The notes: generated by a model not told the origin, from the sequence alone. A stretch of DNA of 64,000 bases from CAXMMR01 sp965198995 (GCA_965198995.1 CBDAQG010000002.1:992001-1056000), one strand, 5' to 3'. Positions 8,356-16,939 are shown, counted from the stretch's first letter. Program-made: numbers and translations.

Positions 8356-8655
8356 ACCCGCCGCTGGGACCTGAGGCCCCGGACCCCCGCTAGTTTAGTG
8401 AGGGGCGAAATACCGCAAGATTGTCTTATATCAGTTATTTATCAATGACTTAAGGAAAACTTGCCCATAGGCAAGTTTCTCAATTTGCCTTCGAGGAGGC
8501 CTTACGCAAGGGGATGTGCTAACACGATAGGGGCGAAGTCTCACGGCAAATGGGGTCTGGGGCCGCGGGCCCCAGCGGGTCCAGGGCAGCGCCCTGGCCT
8601 TCCTTGCTTGTTCCGAGACGTCTATGGTTCGCGCAGCTAAGGGGACTGCAGGCAG
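8356..8655. other. Intergenic region: AT-rich patch with hairpin, then repeat part-copy
   Basis: About 300 bp between pyrC and the YfgM-like gene. Bases 8400-8500 are unusually AT-rich for this window (ttatatcagttatttatcaa). They contain a perfect 9-bp hairpin AAACTTGCC-CATA-GGCAAGTTT at 8457-8478, a possible terminator for pyrC. A part-copy of the GC-rich repeat follows at about 8545-8615 (gggtccagggcagcgccctg). No gene is supported here. Confidence 0.55.
8457..8478. terminator. Hairpin downstream of pyrC
   Basis: A perfect inverted repeat with 9-bp arms and a 4-base loop (CATA), followed by only a few T residues (tttctc). It lies about 100 bp after the pyrC stop in an AT-rich patch. A terminator is plausible; a regulator site is the alternative. 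Confidence 0.4.
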
Positions 8656-9351
8656 GTGGCCGAACTGTACGACGAGATCCGGGGCGAGTTTCGCGCGGAT
8701 CAGGCCCGCATGCTGGCAAAGCGCTACGGCTGGATGGTGGCGCTGCTGGTGTTGGTGGTGCTGCTCGGCATCGGCGGCTGGCAGTATCGGCGTTGGACGC
8801 AGGGCCGGGCGGATGCGGCGGCGGCGGGCGAGCTGCTGCAGCAGATGCAGCTGGCCGACGCGCCGGGCGGGCCGCATGCGGGCGTGCCGCCGGGGCTGCA
8901 GGCGATCGCCGGCGGGGCGCCGGACATCTACCGGGTGCTGGCGTTGCTGCGCGAGGCGTCGATCCGGGCGGAGATGGGCGATGTTAAGGCGGCGGTCGGG
9001 CGGTGGGACCAGGTGGCGGCGGACGGGGCGGCGCCGCGGTTGCTGCGGGGTCTGGCGACGCTGCTGTCGGTGCAGCACCAGGTGGGGCAGGGCGAGGCGA
9101 ACCTGCTGATTGCGCGGTTGGGCGGCATCGAGGCGGAGGCGGATCCGTGGCGGCCGCTGGCCGAGGAGACGCAGGCCTTGATCGAGCTGCGGGCCGGTCG
9201 GCAGCCGCAGGCGAGCGAGCTGCTGCGGCAGCTGCAAGCTGATGCGCGGGCGCCGGAGGGTGTGCGCGGACGCGCGCGGGCGCTGCTGCAGGCGCTTGGC
9301 GCCGAGCCAGCGGCGGGCCTAGCGGATGACGCTGTTGGGCAGGGGAATTGA
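8656..9351 (+). CDS. YfgM-like membrane-anchored TPR protein
   Basis: A 231-residue protein. A short cytoplasmic start (MAELYDEIRGEFRADQ) is followed by one membrane segment at about residues 28-44 (MVALLVLVVLLGIGGWQY) and a periplasmic helical region with TPR-like pairs. This matches YfgM (TPR_21 family), which in E. coli works with PpiD and the Sec translocon near BamB. The order yfgM-bamB-der is preserved here, which supports the call. The start is GTG 8656. The stop overlaps the bamB ATG by 4 bp (ATGA), so the two are translationally coupled. Confidence 0.82.
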   Translation: MAELYDEIRGEFRADQARMLAKRYGWMVALLVLVVLLGIGGWQYRRWTQGRADAAAAGELLQQMQLADAPGGPHAGVPPGLQAIAGGAPDIYRVLALLREASIRAEMGDVKAAVGRWDQVAADGAAPRLLRGLATLLSVQHQVGQGEANLLIARLGGIEAEADPWRPLAEETQALIELRAGRQPQASELLRQLQADARAPEGVRGRARALLQALGAEPAAGLADDAVGQGN

Positions 9352-10730
9352 TGGTGTCCGGACGAGACGGGGCGCGTTTGCGGGCGCCGGTGACCACCCG
9401 CCGCTTGCTGCTGGCGGGCGGCGCGCGGGCGGGGCTGCTGCTGCCGCTGGCGCTGAGCGGGTGCAGCTTTTTCGACACGCTGCTTGAGGACGACAAGAAG
9501 ATCCTGCCCGGGCACCGCGAGAGCGTGCTGGCGCCGGCGCGTGGCCTGAGTGTCGACGACACGCTGACCGACCCGGTGAGCGTGCCGGCGCCGAACTTCA
9601 ACCAGGCCTGGGTGCAGACCGGCGGCACCGCCTCGCACCTGGTCGGCAATCCGGCGCTGCCGGGGATCAACCAGGCCTGGCAGGCCTCGGTCGGCCATCC
9701 CGGCGGCTATCGCGACAAGCTGATCGCCCAGCCGGTGGTGTTCGGCGACCGCGTCTGGGTGATGGACAGCCGGGCGACGGTCAGTGCGTTCGACCTGGCG
9801 AGCGGGGCGCGGCTGTGGCGGGTCGACACCCGCTCCAAGGACGATCGTGGGGCGACGGCGACCGGCGGCGGCATCGCCTATGCCGATGGCCGGCTCTACG
9901 TGGTGACCGGGCGGGCCGACGCGCTGGCGCTCGACGCCGGCTCGGGCAAGACGCTGTGGCGCCTCTCGACGACGATGCCGGCGATGAGCGCGCCGACGAT
10001 CGATGGCGGCATCCTGTATTTTGGCACCACCGACCAGAAGCTGCGGGCGCTGTCGCTCGCCGACGGGCATCAGCTCTGGGAGTATCAGGCGACGCCGACC
10101 GACAAGGCGGTGCTGGAGCAGCCGGCGCCGGCGGTGGGCAACGGCGCGGTGGTGGCCGGCTTCGCCTCGGGCGACATCGTCGGGCTCGATGCGCGCACCG
10201 GGGCGGTCGACTGGAGCGACAACCTGGCGGCGGTGCGCAATCAGAGCGGGCTGTCGGACTTCTCCTCCGTGGTCGCGGCGCCGGTGATCCAGGACGGCAC
10301 GGTCTACGCCGTCGGCCTGGGCGGGCTGTTCGTCGCCATCGACCTGCGCTCCGGACGGCGCGTGTGGGAGCAGGACACCTCCGGCAGCCGCACGCCCTGG
10401 GTGGTCGGCGACTGGGTGTTCATGATCACGGACGAGCAGAAGCTGGTGTGCTTTCGCGCCTCTGACGGGCGGGCGCGCTGGATCTCCGACCTGCCGCGCT
10501 ACGGCAACGTGGCCAAGCAGAAGAACCCGATCTACTGGGTCGGGCCGCTGCTCGCCGGCGGCAAGCTGTTCGTCGCCTCCGACCACAAGCAGATGTTCGT
10601 GCTTGACCCGGCGAACGGCAAGCAGGTGGGCTCGATCAAGCTCAAGGCGCCGGTCTCCGTCGCGCCGATCGCGGCCGCCAGTCGGATGCTCGTGCTGAGC
10701 GACAACGGCGTGCTGACGGCTTACCGTTAA
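9351..10730 (+). CDS. bamB: Outer membrane assembly lipoprotein BamB (PQQ-repeat protein)
   Basis: A 459-residue lipoprotein. The N-terminus has a basic region, a hydrophobic stretch and the lipobox LSGC, giving a lipidated Cys near residue 37. Six or more beta-propeller repeats of the PQQ type follow (for example VYAVGLGGLFVAIDLRSGRR and GKLFVASDHKQMFVLD). BamB assists BamA in inserting beta-barrel proteins into the outer membrane. ATG 9351 overlaps the upstream stop; a TTG one codon earlier is also possible. The der gene follows after a long dispersed repeat. Confidence 0.9.
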   Translation: MVSGRDGARLRAPVTTRRLLLAGGARAGLLLPLALSGCSFFDTLLEDDKKILPGHRESVLAPARGLSVDDTLTDPVSVPAPNFNQAWVQTGGTASHLVGNPALPGINQAWQASVGHPGGYRDKLIAQPVVFGDRVWVMDSRATVSAFDLASGARLWRVDTRSKDDRGATATGGGIAYADGRLYVVTGRADALALDAGSGKTLWRLSTTMPAMSAPTIDGGILYFGTTDQKLRALSLADGHQLWEYQATPTDKAVLEQPAPAVGNGAVVAGFASGDIVGLDARTGAVDWSDNLAAVRNQSGLSDFSSVVAAPVIQDGTVYAVGLGGLFVAIDLRSGRRVWEQDTSGSRTPWVVGDWVFMITDEQKLVCFRASDGRARWISDLPRYGNVAKQKNPIYWVGPLLAGGKLFVASDHKQMFVLDPANGKQVGSIKLKAPVSVAPIAAASRMLVLSDNGVLTAYR

Positions 10731-10740
10731 GGGATGAGCG

Positions 10741-11037
10741 GGGCGAAGGAAGGCCAGGGGCTTTGCCTCCGTGAGCCCTTCCAACGGCGCTTCGCGCCGT
10801 CGGAACCTTGGGGCCCACTCCGCCCCTGGACACCATTAAAGGCGGAGCCTTTAAGATCCATTATTTATCCATGCTCACCAGGCGAGGTCGGGGCCGGTGG
10901 AAGCAGGGTTAATGGCTTCGCCCAGCAAGAAAGAGCGTGTTTATGCTCCTAACGGATGCGGGTCTGGGGGCGCTGCCCCCGTCATGCGCAGCGCGCCGTC
11001 GCGAGACGGGTCCAGGGCAGAGCACTGGCGTTCCTTC
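10741..11037. repeat. GC-rich dispersed repeat, long-form copy 4
   Basis: About 300 bp between bamB and der. It begins gaaggccaggggctttgcct and contains an extra hairpin (ccaacggcgc-ttc-gcgccgtcgg) shared only with the copy near 17.8 kb. It continues with the common aaaggcggagccttt hairpin, the cggatgcgggtctgggggcg block and the closing ggtccagggcagagcactgg. It runs up to the first codon of der. One open frame crosses it into der but starts inside repeat sequence and is not credible as der's own N-terminus. Confidence 0.65.
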
Positions 11038-12390
11038 TTGACCCTTCCCGTCGTCGTCATTGCCGGGCGGCCGAATGTTGGCAAGAGCACGCTGTTCAAC
11101 CGGCTCGCGGGTCGGCGGCGAGCCATTGTCTCCGACACGCCGGGGGTGACGCGGGACCGCAAAGACGCCGAGGCGATGCTGCGCGGGCGGATGGTGCGGC
11201 TGATCGACACCGCGGGGCTTGAGGAGTCTGCACCCGACAGCCTGTATGGGCGGATGCGTGCCTCCTCGGAGGCGGCGGTGCACGAGGCGGATTTGGTGGT
11301 GTTCGTCGTTGATGCGCGGGCGGGGATCACGCCGGCGGACCGGCACTTTGCCGCCTGGCTGCGCCGGCAGGGGCGGCCGGTGCTGCTGGTGGCCAACAAG
11401 GCCGAGGGGCGCGGGGGCGCGGCGGCGGCGATGGAGGCGTTCGCGCTTGGGCTGGGCGAGCCGCTTGCCGTTTCGGCCGAGCATGCGGAGGGCATTGCCG
11501 ACCTAATGGGGGAGATCGCCGACCGGCTGCCGGAGGAGGCGGCTGAGGACGGGCTTGAGGGTGATGCTGGCGAGGGGCGGCCGCTGCATCTGGCGATTGT
11601 CGGGCGGCCGAACGCGGGCAAATCGACCTTGCTGAACCGGCTGCTCGGCGAGGAGCGGATGATCACCGGGCCGGAGCCGGGGCTGACACGGGACGCGGTG
11701 GCGGTGCGGCTGCGCGATGCGGCGGGCGAGATCGAGATCGTCGACACGGCCGGTCTGCGGCGGCGGGCGCGGGTCGAGGTTGGGCTCGAGGCGATGTCGG
11801 TGAGTGCGACCATCGAGGCGCTGAAGATGGCCGAGGTGGTGGTGCTGTGCGTGGATGCGGCGCTGGGGCTGCATGAGCAGGATCTGCAGATCGCCCGGCT
11901 GATCGAGCGCGAGGGGCGGGCCTGCATCCTGGCGCTGAACAAGTGGGATGCGGTGGAGGACCGGGAGAAGCGGCGGCAGGAGATCTCCGACCGGCTCGAG
12001 ACGTCGCTGGCGCAGATGAAGGGGATCCCGGTGGTGAGTTTTTCCGCGCTGACCGGGGCGAACGTGGGCAAGCTGCTGCCGGTGGTGCGCCGGGCGGCGG
12101 CGATCTGGAACATGCGGGTGGCGACGGGCGAGCTGAACCGGTGGTTCGAGGGGGCGCTGGAGCGGCACCAGGCGCCGCTGGTGGAGGGGAGACGGCTGAA
12201 GCTGCGCTACATCACCCAGGCGAAGGCGCGGCCGCCGACGTTCATCGTGTTCGGGACCAGGGCGGAGCAGACGCCGGAGGATTACCAGCGTTACCTGGTG
12301 AACGGGCTGCGGGAGACTTTCAAGCTGCCGGGGACGCCGATCCGGCTGCAGTTTCGCGGGACGACGAACCCGTATGCGGACAAATCGTGA
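11038..12390 (+). CDS. der: Ribosome biogenesis GTPase Der (EngA)
   Basis: A 450-residue protein if begun at TTG 11038. It has two tandem Era-like GTPase domains: GRPNVGKST with DTPGVTRDR and DTAG in the first, and GRPNAGKST with NKWD in the second. The KH-like C-terminal domain is also present (KLRYITQAKARPPTFIVF). Der is essential for 50S maturation. The TTG start fits the usual N-terminus, where the first P-loop begins about 10 residues in. An upstream frame would add 47 residues translated from a dispersed repeat, which is unlikely. No clear Shine-Dalgarno is seen. Confidence 0.95.
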   Translation: MTLPVVVIAGRPNVGKSTLFNRLAGRRRAIVSDTPGVTRDRKDAEAMLRGRMVRLIDTAGLEESAPDSLYGRMRASSEAAVHEADLVVFVVDARAGITPADRHFAAWLRRQGRPVLLVANKAEGRGGAAAAMEAFALGLGEPLAVSAEHAEGIADLMGEIADRLPEEAAEDGLEGDAGEGRPLHLAIVGRPNAGKSTLLNRLLGEERMITGPEPGLTRDAVAVRLRDAAGEIEIVDTAGLRRRARVEVGLEAMSVSATIEALKMAEVVVLCVDAALGLHEQDLQIARLIEREGRACILALNKWDAVEDREKRRQEISDRLETSLAQMKGIPVVSFSALTGANVGKLLPVVRRAAAIWNMRVATGELNRWFEGALERHQAPLVEGRRLKLRYITQAKARPPTFIVFGTRAEQTPEDYQRYLVNGLRETFKLPGTPIRLQFRGTTNPYADKS

Positions 12391-12471
12391 CAGCTCGGTC
12401 ATCGCGAAGACGCTAACTCGTCCTCTGCCCCATTCGCTGCGTTGCGGTCTGCGGCATTTGGGGGATGATCG

Positions 12472-12789
12472 ATGAAAGCTGTCACTGTCGTCAGCCTGTT
12501 TGCGGCCACGCTTTCCATGGTGAGCTTTATTCCGCAGGCCTGGGGGATCATCAAGTCGCGCAGCACCGAGGGGCTGTCGTTACGGATGTATGCGATTACG
12601 GTGGCGGGGTTCATCGCCTGGCTGGCGTATGGGGCGCTGACGCTGCAGTGGGCGATTATTGGGCAGAACGTGATCTGTCTTGGACTGTCCTCGTTTATTC
12701 TGGTGATGTTGCTGTTGCCGCAGCATCGTAAGGCCAAAATTGCGGCCAAGTTGGACCCGGCGGTGGACAGCACCAAGGTGGATGCTTAG
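12472..12789 (+). CDS. SemiSWEET-type small sugar transporter
   Basis: A 105-residue membrane protein with three hydrophobic segments at about residues 5-22, 42-60 and 65-84. The PQ-loop signature FIPQAWGIIKSRSTEGLS lies after the first helix. This is the MtN3/SemiSWEET family, whose members dimerise to move sugars down their gradient. The C-terminus is Lys-rich and cytoplasmic. Base composition is visibly lower in GC than the flanking der gene. The substrate is not deducible. Confidence 0.85.
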   Translation: MKAVTVVSLFAATLSMVSFIPQAWGIIKSRSTEGLSLRMYAITVAGFIAWLAYGALTLQWAIIGQNVICLGLSSFILVMLLLPQHRKAKIAAKLDPAVDSTKVDA

Positions 12790-12870
12790 TCGACCTTGCA
12801 AATGCAGGTCGGTTACCTGAACTGCCGTGCAATTTGGCAATCGAACTCGGTTGGACGGGTGGGCGGCCGG

Positions 12871-13428
12871 CTAAGCCGCCGTTAATATGCGCTCAGCAGC
12901 ATCGACACCGGCGTGGAAATCCACACCGCTGTCTATGAAGGGAATGCCGACGACTGCGCATTCATCACGCAGGTGCCGGCTCAAGGATCGGCTCACCTCG
13001 AGGTAGCGGCGTCTATTGGCTTCCCCGGTGCGGTTCAGCCAATCGTTCGGAAGGTCGGCATATCGAGCAACGTGCGCCATCTTCGTCTCGATCTGCACAT
13101 CGGGATAACCAAGGAAACAGGCGGTCATGGGTTCGCCCGCTTGCTCCAGGAAGGCGGCAACTGTTCGTGGCCGTAGATTCACGCCTTCCACCAGGTAGTC
13201 GCGCCCGTCGAAGAGTAGATGTTCGAGCACACCTTTGATGACCGGCCAGATGAGGTCGGCAGTTTCAAGGTCGTCCTCGTCTGGGTGGACGCCAAGTGAA
13301 GGTGCTCCAAGATGGAGCCCCATCTTCAACGCATCCAAAGGGAACCATGCAATGCCATGTCGAATGCGCATGCGCTCAGCAAGTATGGATTTGCCGCTGC
13401 GGCTGCAGCCGCCCACGATGTAAAGCAT
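12871..13428 (-). CDS. P-loop kinase-like ATPase
   Basis: A 185-residue protein. The Walker A loop GGCSRSGKS is at residues 6-14. After it come WFPLDALKMG (a possible lid or substrate segment) and YLVEGVNLRPR, a Walker-B-like region. The size and design fit small P-loop kinases (shikimate, gluconate or zeta-toxin type), but no substrate motif is recognised. Codon use is less GC-rich than neighbours, suggesting recent acquisition. It is convergent with the SemiSWEET gene and has no partner gene. Confidence 0.65.
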   Translation of the reverse strand: MLYIVGGCSRSGKSILAERMRIRHGIAWFPLDALKMGLHLGAPSLGVHPDEDDLETADLIWPVIKGVLEHLLFDGRDYLVEGVNLRPRTVAAFLEQAGEPMTACFLGYPDVQIETKMAHVARYADLPNDWLNRTGEANRRRYLEVSRSLSRHLRDECAVVGIPFIDSGVDFHAGVDAAERILTAA

Positions 13429-13706
13429 GACAGCCCATACCAGTGTCGCGGTGGTCCGCTGCGAGTAACTACCGACCCCAGGACGATTGATGGAGGACGA
13501 CGTGATGCAGTCAGGTCCTCAAACGTCTCGTCCAGCTTATCCGGCAGGGCTTAGAGGATTCCGCAGATCCTAAATAGGTGATCGTATCTGGTTTGTCGCG
13601 CCTACCAACCTGCCGGCGGTCCCAGGACGGAGCCACAGCCTGTCTTCGTCGGGAACCGTCCCGGTTAAGTCGCATTCAGCAAACAGGACGGACTGAGGGT
13701 GGGCAT

Positions 13707-14216
13707 ATGGCCAAGACGTCGGAGAAGAGCGACCCGAAGCTTTGGGACAAGGTGAAGCACGAGGTCACCGAGGGCGATAAGGGGGGTAAGCCGGGGCAGT
13801 GGTCGGCGCGGAAGGCGCAGCTTGCTGTGAGCGAGTATAAGCAGGAGGGCGGGGGCTACGAGGGAGCGAAGAGCGAGGACAATTCGCTGTCGCAATGGAC
13901 CAAGGAGGATTGGGGCACCAAGTCCGGCGAGGCGAGCGGCGAGACCGGGGAGCGTTATCTGCCGAAGCAGTCGCGCGAGAAGCTCAGCGATGCCGAGTAT
14001 AAGCGGACGAGCGAGAAGAAGCGGGCGGATACCAAGAAGGGCAAGCAGTTTTCGGCGCAGCCGAAGGATGTCGCCAAGAAGACGGCGGCGGATCGCAAGC
14101 CGGAGGGTCTTGCCTCCATGACGCGCGAGGAGTTGATGCAGCGGGCGCGGCAGAAGGGGGTCAAAGGAAGGTCGGGGATGAAGAAACAGCAGCTTTTGCA
14201 GGCATTAGGCGCGTGA
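13707..14216 (+). CDS. DUF5872-type protein with SAP/Rho-N-like C-terminus
   Basis: A 169-residue, highly charged, Lys/Gly-rich soluble protein. The N-terminal segment SDPKLWDKVKHEVTEGDKGG, followed by GQWSARKAQLAVSEY, matches what I recall of DUF5872. The C-terminus (MTREELMQRARQKGVKGRSG, then MKKQQLLQAL) looks like a SAP or Rho-N nucleic-acid-binding helix pair. Start ATG 13707 was chosen because the upstream frame is unlike the family. Its stop overlaps the next gene's GTG (GTGA), so the two probably act together. Stress or DNA-associated roles are guesses. Confidence 0.7.
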   Translation: MAKTSEKSDPKLWDKVKHEVTEGDKGGKPGQWSARKAQLAVSEYKQEGGGYEGAKSEDNSLSQWTKEDWGTKSGEASGETGERYLPKQSREKLSDAEYKRTSEKKRADTKKGKQFSAQPKDVAKKTAADRKPEGLASMTREELMQRARQKGVKGRSGMKKQQLLQALGA

Positions 14217-14587
14217 GCGACGGGTTTTCCAAAGACGAGCGGCAATCGATCCAGTCGGAGTATCGCGCCGTCGTCAACATGACGCCGGCAGCGTTGGCCA
14301 AGTGGCTGGAAAGCGACGAGAGCCGCAGCGTCGGCATGACCAGCGGTGGGGAGAAGGTGACGCAGGCGGGTGGCGGCGAGGCGGTGGGGCACCACATGGG
14401 CCAACGCATCGTTGCGATCGGGCATAAGAAGCAGGCGGAGCTGGACGACGACGATTTTGCCGATATGCGCAAGGTGGTGGGGTATATTCACCGGCACTCC
14501 AAGCAGCGGCCGTCAGGGGATATCAGCGAGACGCGGTGGCGGCATTCGCTGATGAACTGGGGGCATGATCCTTTGAAGGATAAGTAA
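14213..14587 (+). CDS. DUF3140 family protein
   Basis: A 124-residue soluble protein starting at GTG 14213, which overlaps the preceding stop by 4 bp. Typical DUF3140 features are MTPAALAKWLESDESRSVG, the Arg-Ile-Val segment after GHHMGQ, and MRKVVGYIHRHSKQRP with the closing RWRHSLMNWGHDP. The family is widespread, small and without a known function; it is often beside DUF5872-like or other small stress-type genes. A dispersed inverted repeat follows immediately and probably terminates transcription. Confidence 0.75.
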   Translation: MSDGFSKDERQSIQSEYRAVVNMTPAALAKWLESDESRSVGMTSGGEKVTQAGGGEAVGHHMGQRIVAIGHKKQAELDDDDFADMRKVVGYIHRHSKQRPSGDISETRWRHSLMNWGHDPLKDK

Positions 14588-14702
14588 GGAAGCGCTTCTT
14601 TTTTGGAAAAAAGAAGCAAAAGACTTTTGGGCCGCTGTCGTGCCTCTTAGTTTGCAAAAGTTTTTTGGTTCTTTTTTTCAAAAAAGAACTGCTTCCTTCC
14701 TT
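14588..14702. repeat. A/T-rich inverted repeat, copy 1 (bidirectional terminator-like)
   Basis: Left arm about 14588-14628 (cttcttttttggaaaaaaga within it), right arm about 14655-14702 (caaaagttttttggttcttt within it), with a GC-rich loop of roughly 25 bases. The arms are near-perfect reverse complements of about 40 bp, each also containing an internal short palindrome. It lies between convergent genes. A hairpin with U-tracts in both directions suggests a bidirectional Rho-independent terminator. Related copies lie near 21.0, 23.5, 29.4 (single arm) and 45.7 kb. Confidence 0.75.
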
Positions 14703-15433
14703 GTTACAATGCAAGCGCCATGCTGCTCGAGGCCGGGCAGGCACAGCGCCGCAATCTCCGGCGCCACGGCCTCCGGTGGCTTCAGCGTGCCCGGGTCTTC
14801 GGCGGGAAAGGCCATGGCGCGCATTCGTGTTGCCGTGCGGCCGGGGTCGAAGAGGTTGACGCGCAGGCTCGTGCTCTCGACCTCTTGGGCCCAGGCTTGG
14901 ACGATGTTGTCCAGGGCTGCTTTGGTGGCGCCGTAGATGCCCCAGTAGGCGGTGGGGGTGTGGGCGATGCGGCTGGTCAGGAAGACCGCGCGGCCGGCGG
15001 GGGCGGCGACGAGGAGCGGGGCGCAGGTGCGGATGAGGCGCCAGGTGGCGGTGAGGTTGACGGCGAGGGCGTCGGCCATGTCGCGGGGCTGGATGTGGGC
15101 GACGGGAGTAAGTTTGCCGAGGGCGCCGGCGGCGTGGACCAGGATGTCGAGGCGGCCGAAGCGGGTGGCGATGGAGGGGCCGAGGGCGTCGATGCCGGAC
15201 TCGGTCTTGAGGTCGAGGGGGAGAAGAGTCAGGGGGTGGCCGCCGGCCTGACGAGCGAGGTCGTCGGTTTCCTCGAGACCGCCCTGGCTGCGGCCGGTGG
15301 CGACCACGTGGGCGCCGAGGCGGGCGAGCTCGACGGCTGTCGCCTGACCGATGCCGCGGGAGGCGCCGCTGACCAGGGCGACGCTTCCCGCCAGTGGGCG
15401 CGCGACTTCGCCCGCCAGCGGGCGGGGGGTCAA
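14678..15433 (-). CDS. Short-chain dehydrogenase/reductase
   Basis: A 251-residue SDR. The cofactor loop SGASRGIG (about residues 22-29), the NAG-equivalent HAAG, the catalytic Ser region FLTSRIAH and the YGATK Tyr-Lys pair are all present. An Arg after the first strand (TGRS) suggests NADP(H). The start is TTG 15433, overlapping the purF stop (TTGA); an internal GTG ten codons later is possible. The final residues TRKEAVLF and the stop are encoded by the right arm of the neighbouring inverted repeat. Substrate unknown. Confidence 0.85.
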   Translation of the reverse strand: MTPRPLAGEVARPLAGSVALVSGASRGIGQATAVELARLGAHVVATGRSQGGLEETDDLARQAGGHPLTLLPLDLKTESGIDALGPSIATRFGRLDILVHAAGALGKLTPVAHIQPRDMADALAVNLTATWRLIRTCAPLLVAAPAGRAVFLTSRIAHTPTAYWGIYGATKAALDNIVQAWAQEVESTSLRVNLFDPGRTATRMRAMAFPAEDPGTLKPPEAVAPEIAALCLPGLEQHGACIVTRKEAVLF

Positions 15434-16929
15434 TGCACGTTCAGCAGCGATAGTTGGCGCTCGGAGTGGTCGGACTTGTCGTCGAAGTCGGGCAGCGGGA
15501 CGGGGTATTCGCCGGTGAAGCAGGCGTCGCAGAACTGCGGCTTGGCGGCGTTGCGGCCTGGCTTGCCGAGGGCGCGATAGAGGCCGTCCAGCGAGATGAA
15601 GGCGAGGCTGTCGGCGGCGATGAGACCCGCCATGGCGGCGACGTCGTTGCGGGCAGCGAGCAGCTTGGCGCGCTCGGGCGTGTCGATGCCGTAGAAGCAG
15701 GAGTGGGTGGTAGGCGGCGAGGAAATGCGCATGTGCACCTCGGCGGCGCCGGCGGCTCGGACCATTTCGACGATCTTGCGGCTGGTGGTGCCGCGCACGA
15801 TGCTGTCATCGACCAGGACCACGCGCTTGCCGGCGAGCATGGCGCGGTTGGCGGAGTGCTTGAGCTTGACGCCCAGGTTGCGGATCTGGTCGGAGGGCTC
15901 GATGAAGGTGCGGCCGACATAGTGGTTGCGGATGATGCCGAGCTCGAAGGGGATGCCGCTTTCGAGCGCGTAGCCCATCGCGGCGGGCACGCCGCTGTCG
16001 GGGACGGGGACGATGACGTCGGCGTCCGCGGGCGCCTCGCGGGCAAGTTCGCGGCCGATGCGCTTGCGGGCCTCGTAGACCGGCATGCCCTCCATGACGC
16101 TGTCGGGGCGGGCGAAGTAGATGTATTCGAAGACGCAGAAGCGGGCCTGGCCGCCGGCGCCGAAGGGCTTGATCGAGCGGACGCCCTGGGCGGAGATGAT
16201 GATGATCTCGCCGGGCTCGACGTCGCGGACGAACTCGGCGCCGACGATGTCCAGAGCGCAGGTCTCGGAGGCGAGGATCCAGCCGTGCGAGCCGTCGGCG
16301 TGCGAGACGCGGCCGAGGATGAGCGGGCGGACGCCGAGCGGGTCGCGCACGCCCATCAGCGCCTCGTCGGAGAGCGCCACCAGGGAGTAGGCGCCGATAA
16401 CCTGCTTCAGGGCGTCGATCAGGCGGTCGACCACCGTTGAATACAGGCTGATGGCGATGAGGTGGACGAACACCTCGCTGTCGGTGGTGGACTGGAACAG
16501 GCAGCCGCGGCGGACCAGGGCGCGGCGGAGGGCGAGCGCGTTGGTGAGGTTGCCGTTATGGGCGACGGCGAAGCCGCCGAACTCGAAGTCGGCGTAGAGC
16601 GGCTGGACGTTGCGCAGCACGGTGTCACCGGTGGTGGCGTAGCGGTTGTGGCCGATAGCGGAGATGCCGGGCAGGGAGGCAATGACGCGGGCGTCGCCGA
16701 AATTGTCGCCGACGAGGCCGAGGCCCTTCTGCATGTGGAAGCGGCGGCCGTCGAAGGAGACGATGCCGGTGGCCTCCTGGCCGCGATGCTGCAGGGCGTG
16801 CAGGCCGAGGGCGGTGAGCGCGGCGGCGTCGGTGACGTTGAAGACGCCGAAGACGCCGCACTCCTCGTGCAGGGTGTCGGCCTCGCCGGCCATGTCGTCG
16901 GCCATCATGTCGCTGGGCAGCTCGTTCAT
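15430..16929 (-). CDS. purF: Amidophosphoribosyltransferase
   Basis: A 499-residue enzyme making 5-phosphoribosylamine from PRPP and glutamine, the first committed step of purine synthesis. A 23-residue propeptide precedes Cys24 in HEECGVFGVF, the N-terminal nucleophile. The PRPP-binding loop is VVLVDDSIVRGTTS. Cysteines in RFCVFEY, HSCFYG and FCDACFTGEYP match the [4Fe-4S] ligands of the Bacillus-type enzyme, so an oxygen-sensitive cluster is predicted. Start ATG 16929. It follows cvpA by 10 bp and overlaps the SDR start, forming one operon. Confidence 0.96.
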   Translation of the reverse strand: MNELPSDMMADDMAGEADTLHEECGVFGVFNVTDAAALTALGLHALQHRGQEATGIVSFDGRRFHMQKGLGLVGDNFGDARVIASLPGISAIGHNRYATTGDTVLRNVQPLYADFEFGGFAVAHNGNLTNALALRRALVRRGCLFQSTTDSEVFVHLIAISLYSTVVDRLIDALKQVIGAYSLVALSDEALMGVRDPLGVRPLILGRVSHADGSHGWILASETCALDIVGAEFVRDVEPGEIIIISAQGVRSIKPFGAGGQARFCVFEYIYFARPDSVMEGMPVYEARKRIGRELAREAPADADVIVPVPDSGVPAAMGYALESGIPFELGIIRNHYVGRTFIEPSDQIRNLGVKLKHSANRAMLAGKRVVLVDDSIVRGTTSRKIVEMVRAAGAAEVHMRISSPPTTHSCFYGIDTPERAKLLAARNDVAAMAGLIAADSLAFISLDGLYRALGKPGRNAAKPQFCDACFTGEYPVPLPDFDDKSDHSERQLSLLNVH

Positions 16930-16939
16930 CACGGCATCC

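Noticed and set aside
13652..13680. EcfG-type general-stress promoter before the DUF5872 gene
   Set aside because: GGAAC is present, but no CGTT-like -10 lies at 16-17 bp (cattca instead); too weak to call as a feature.
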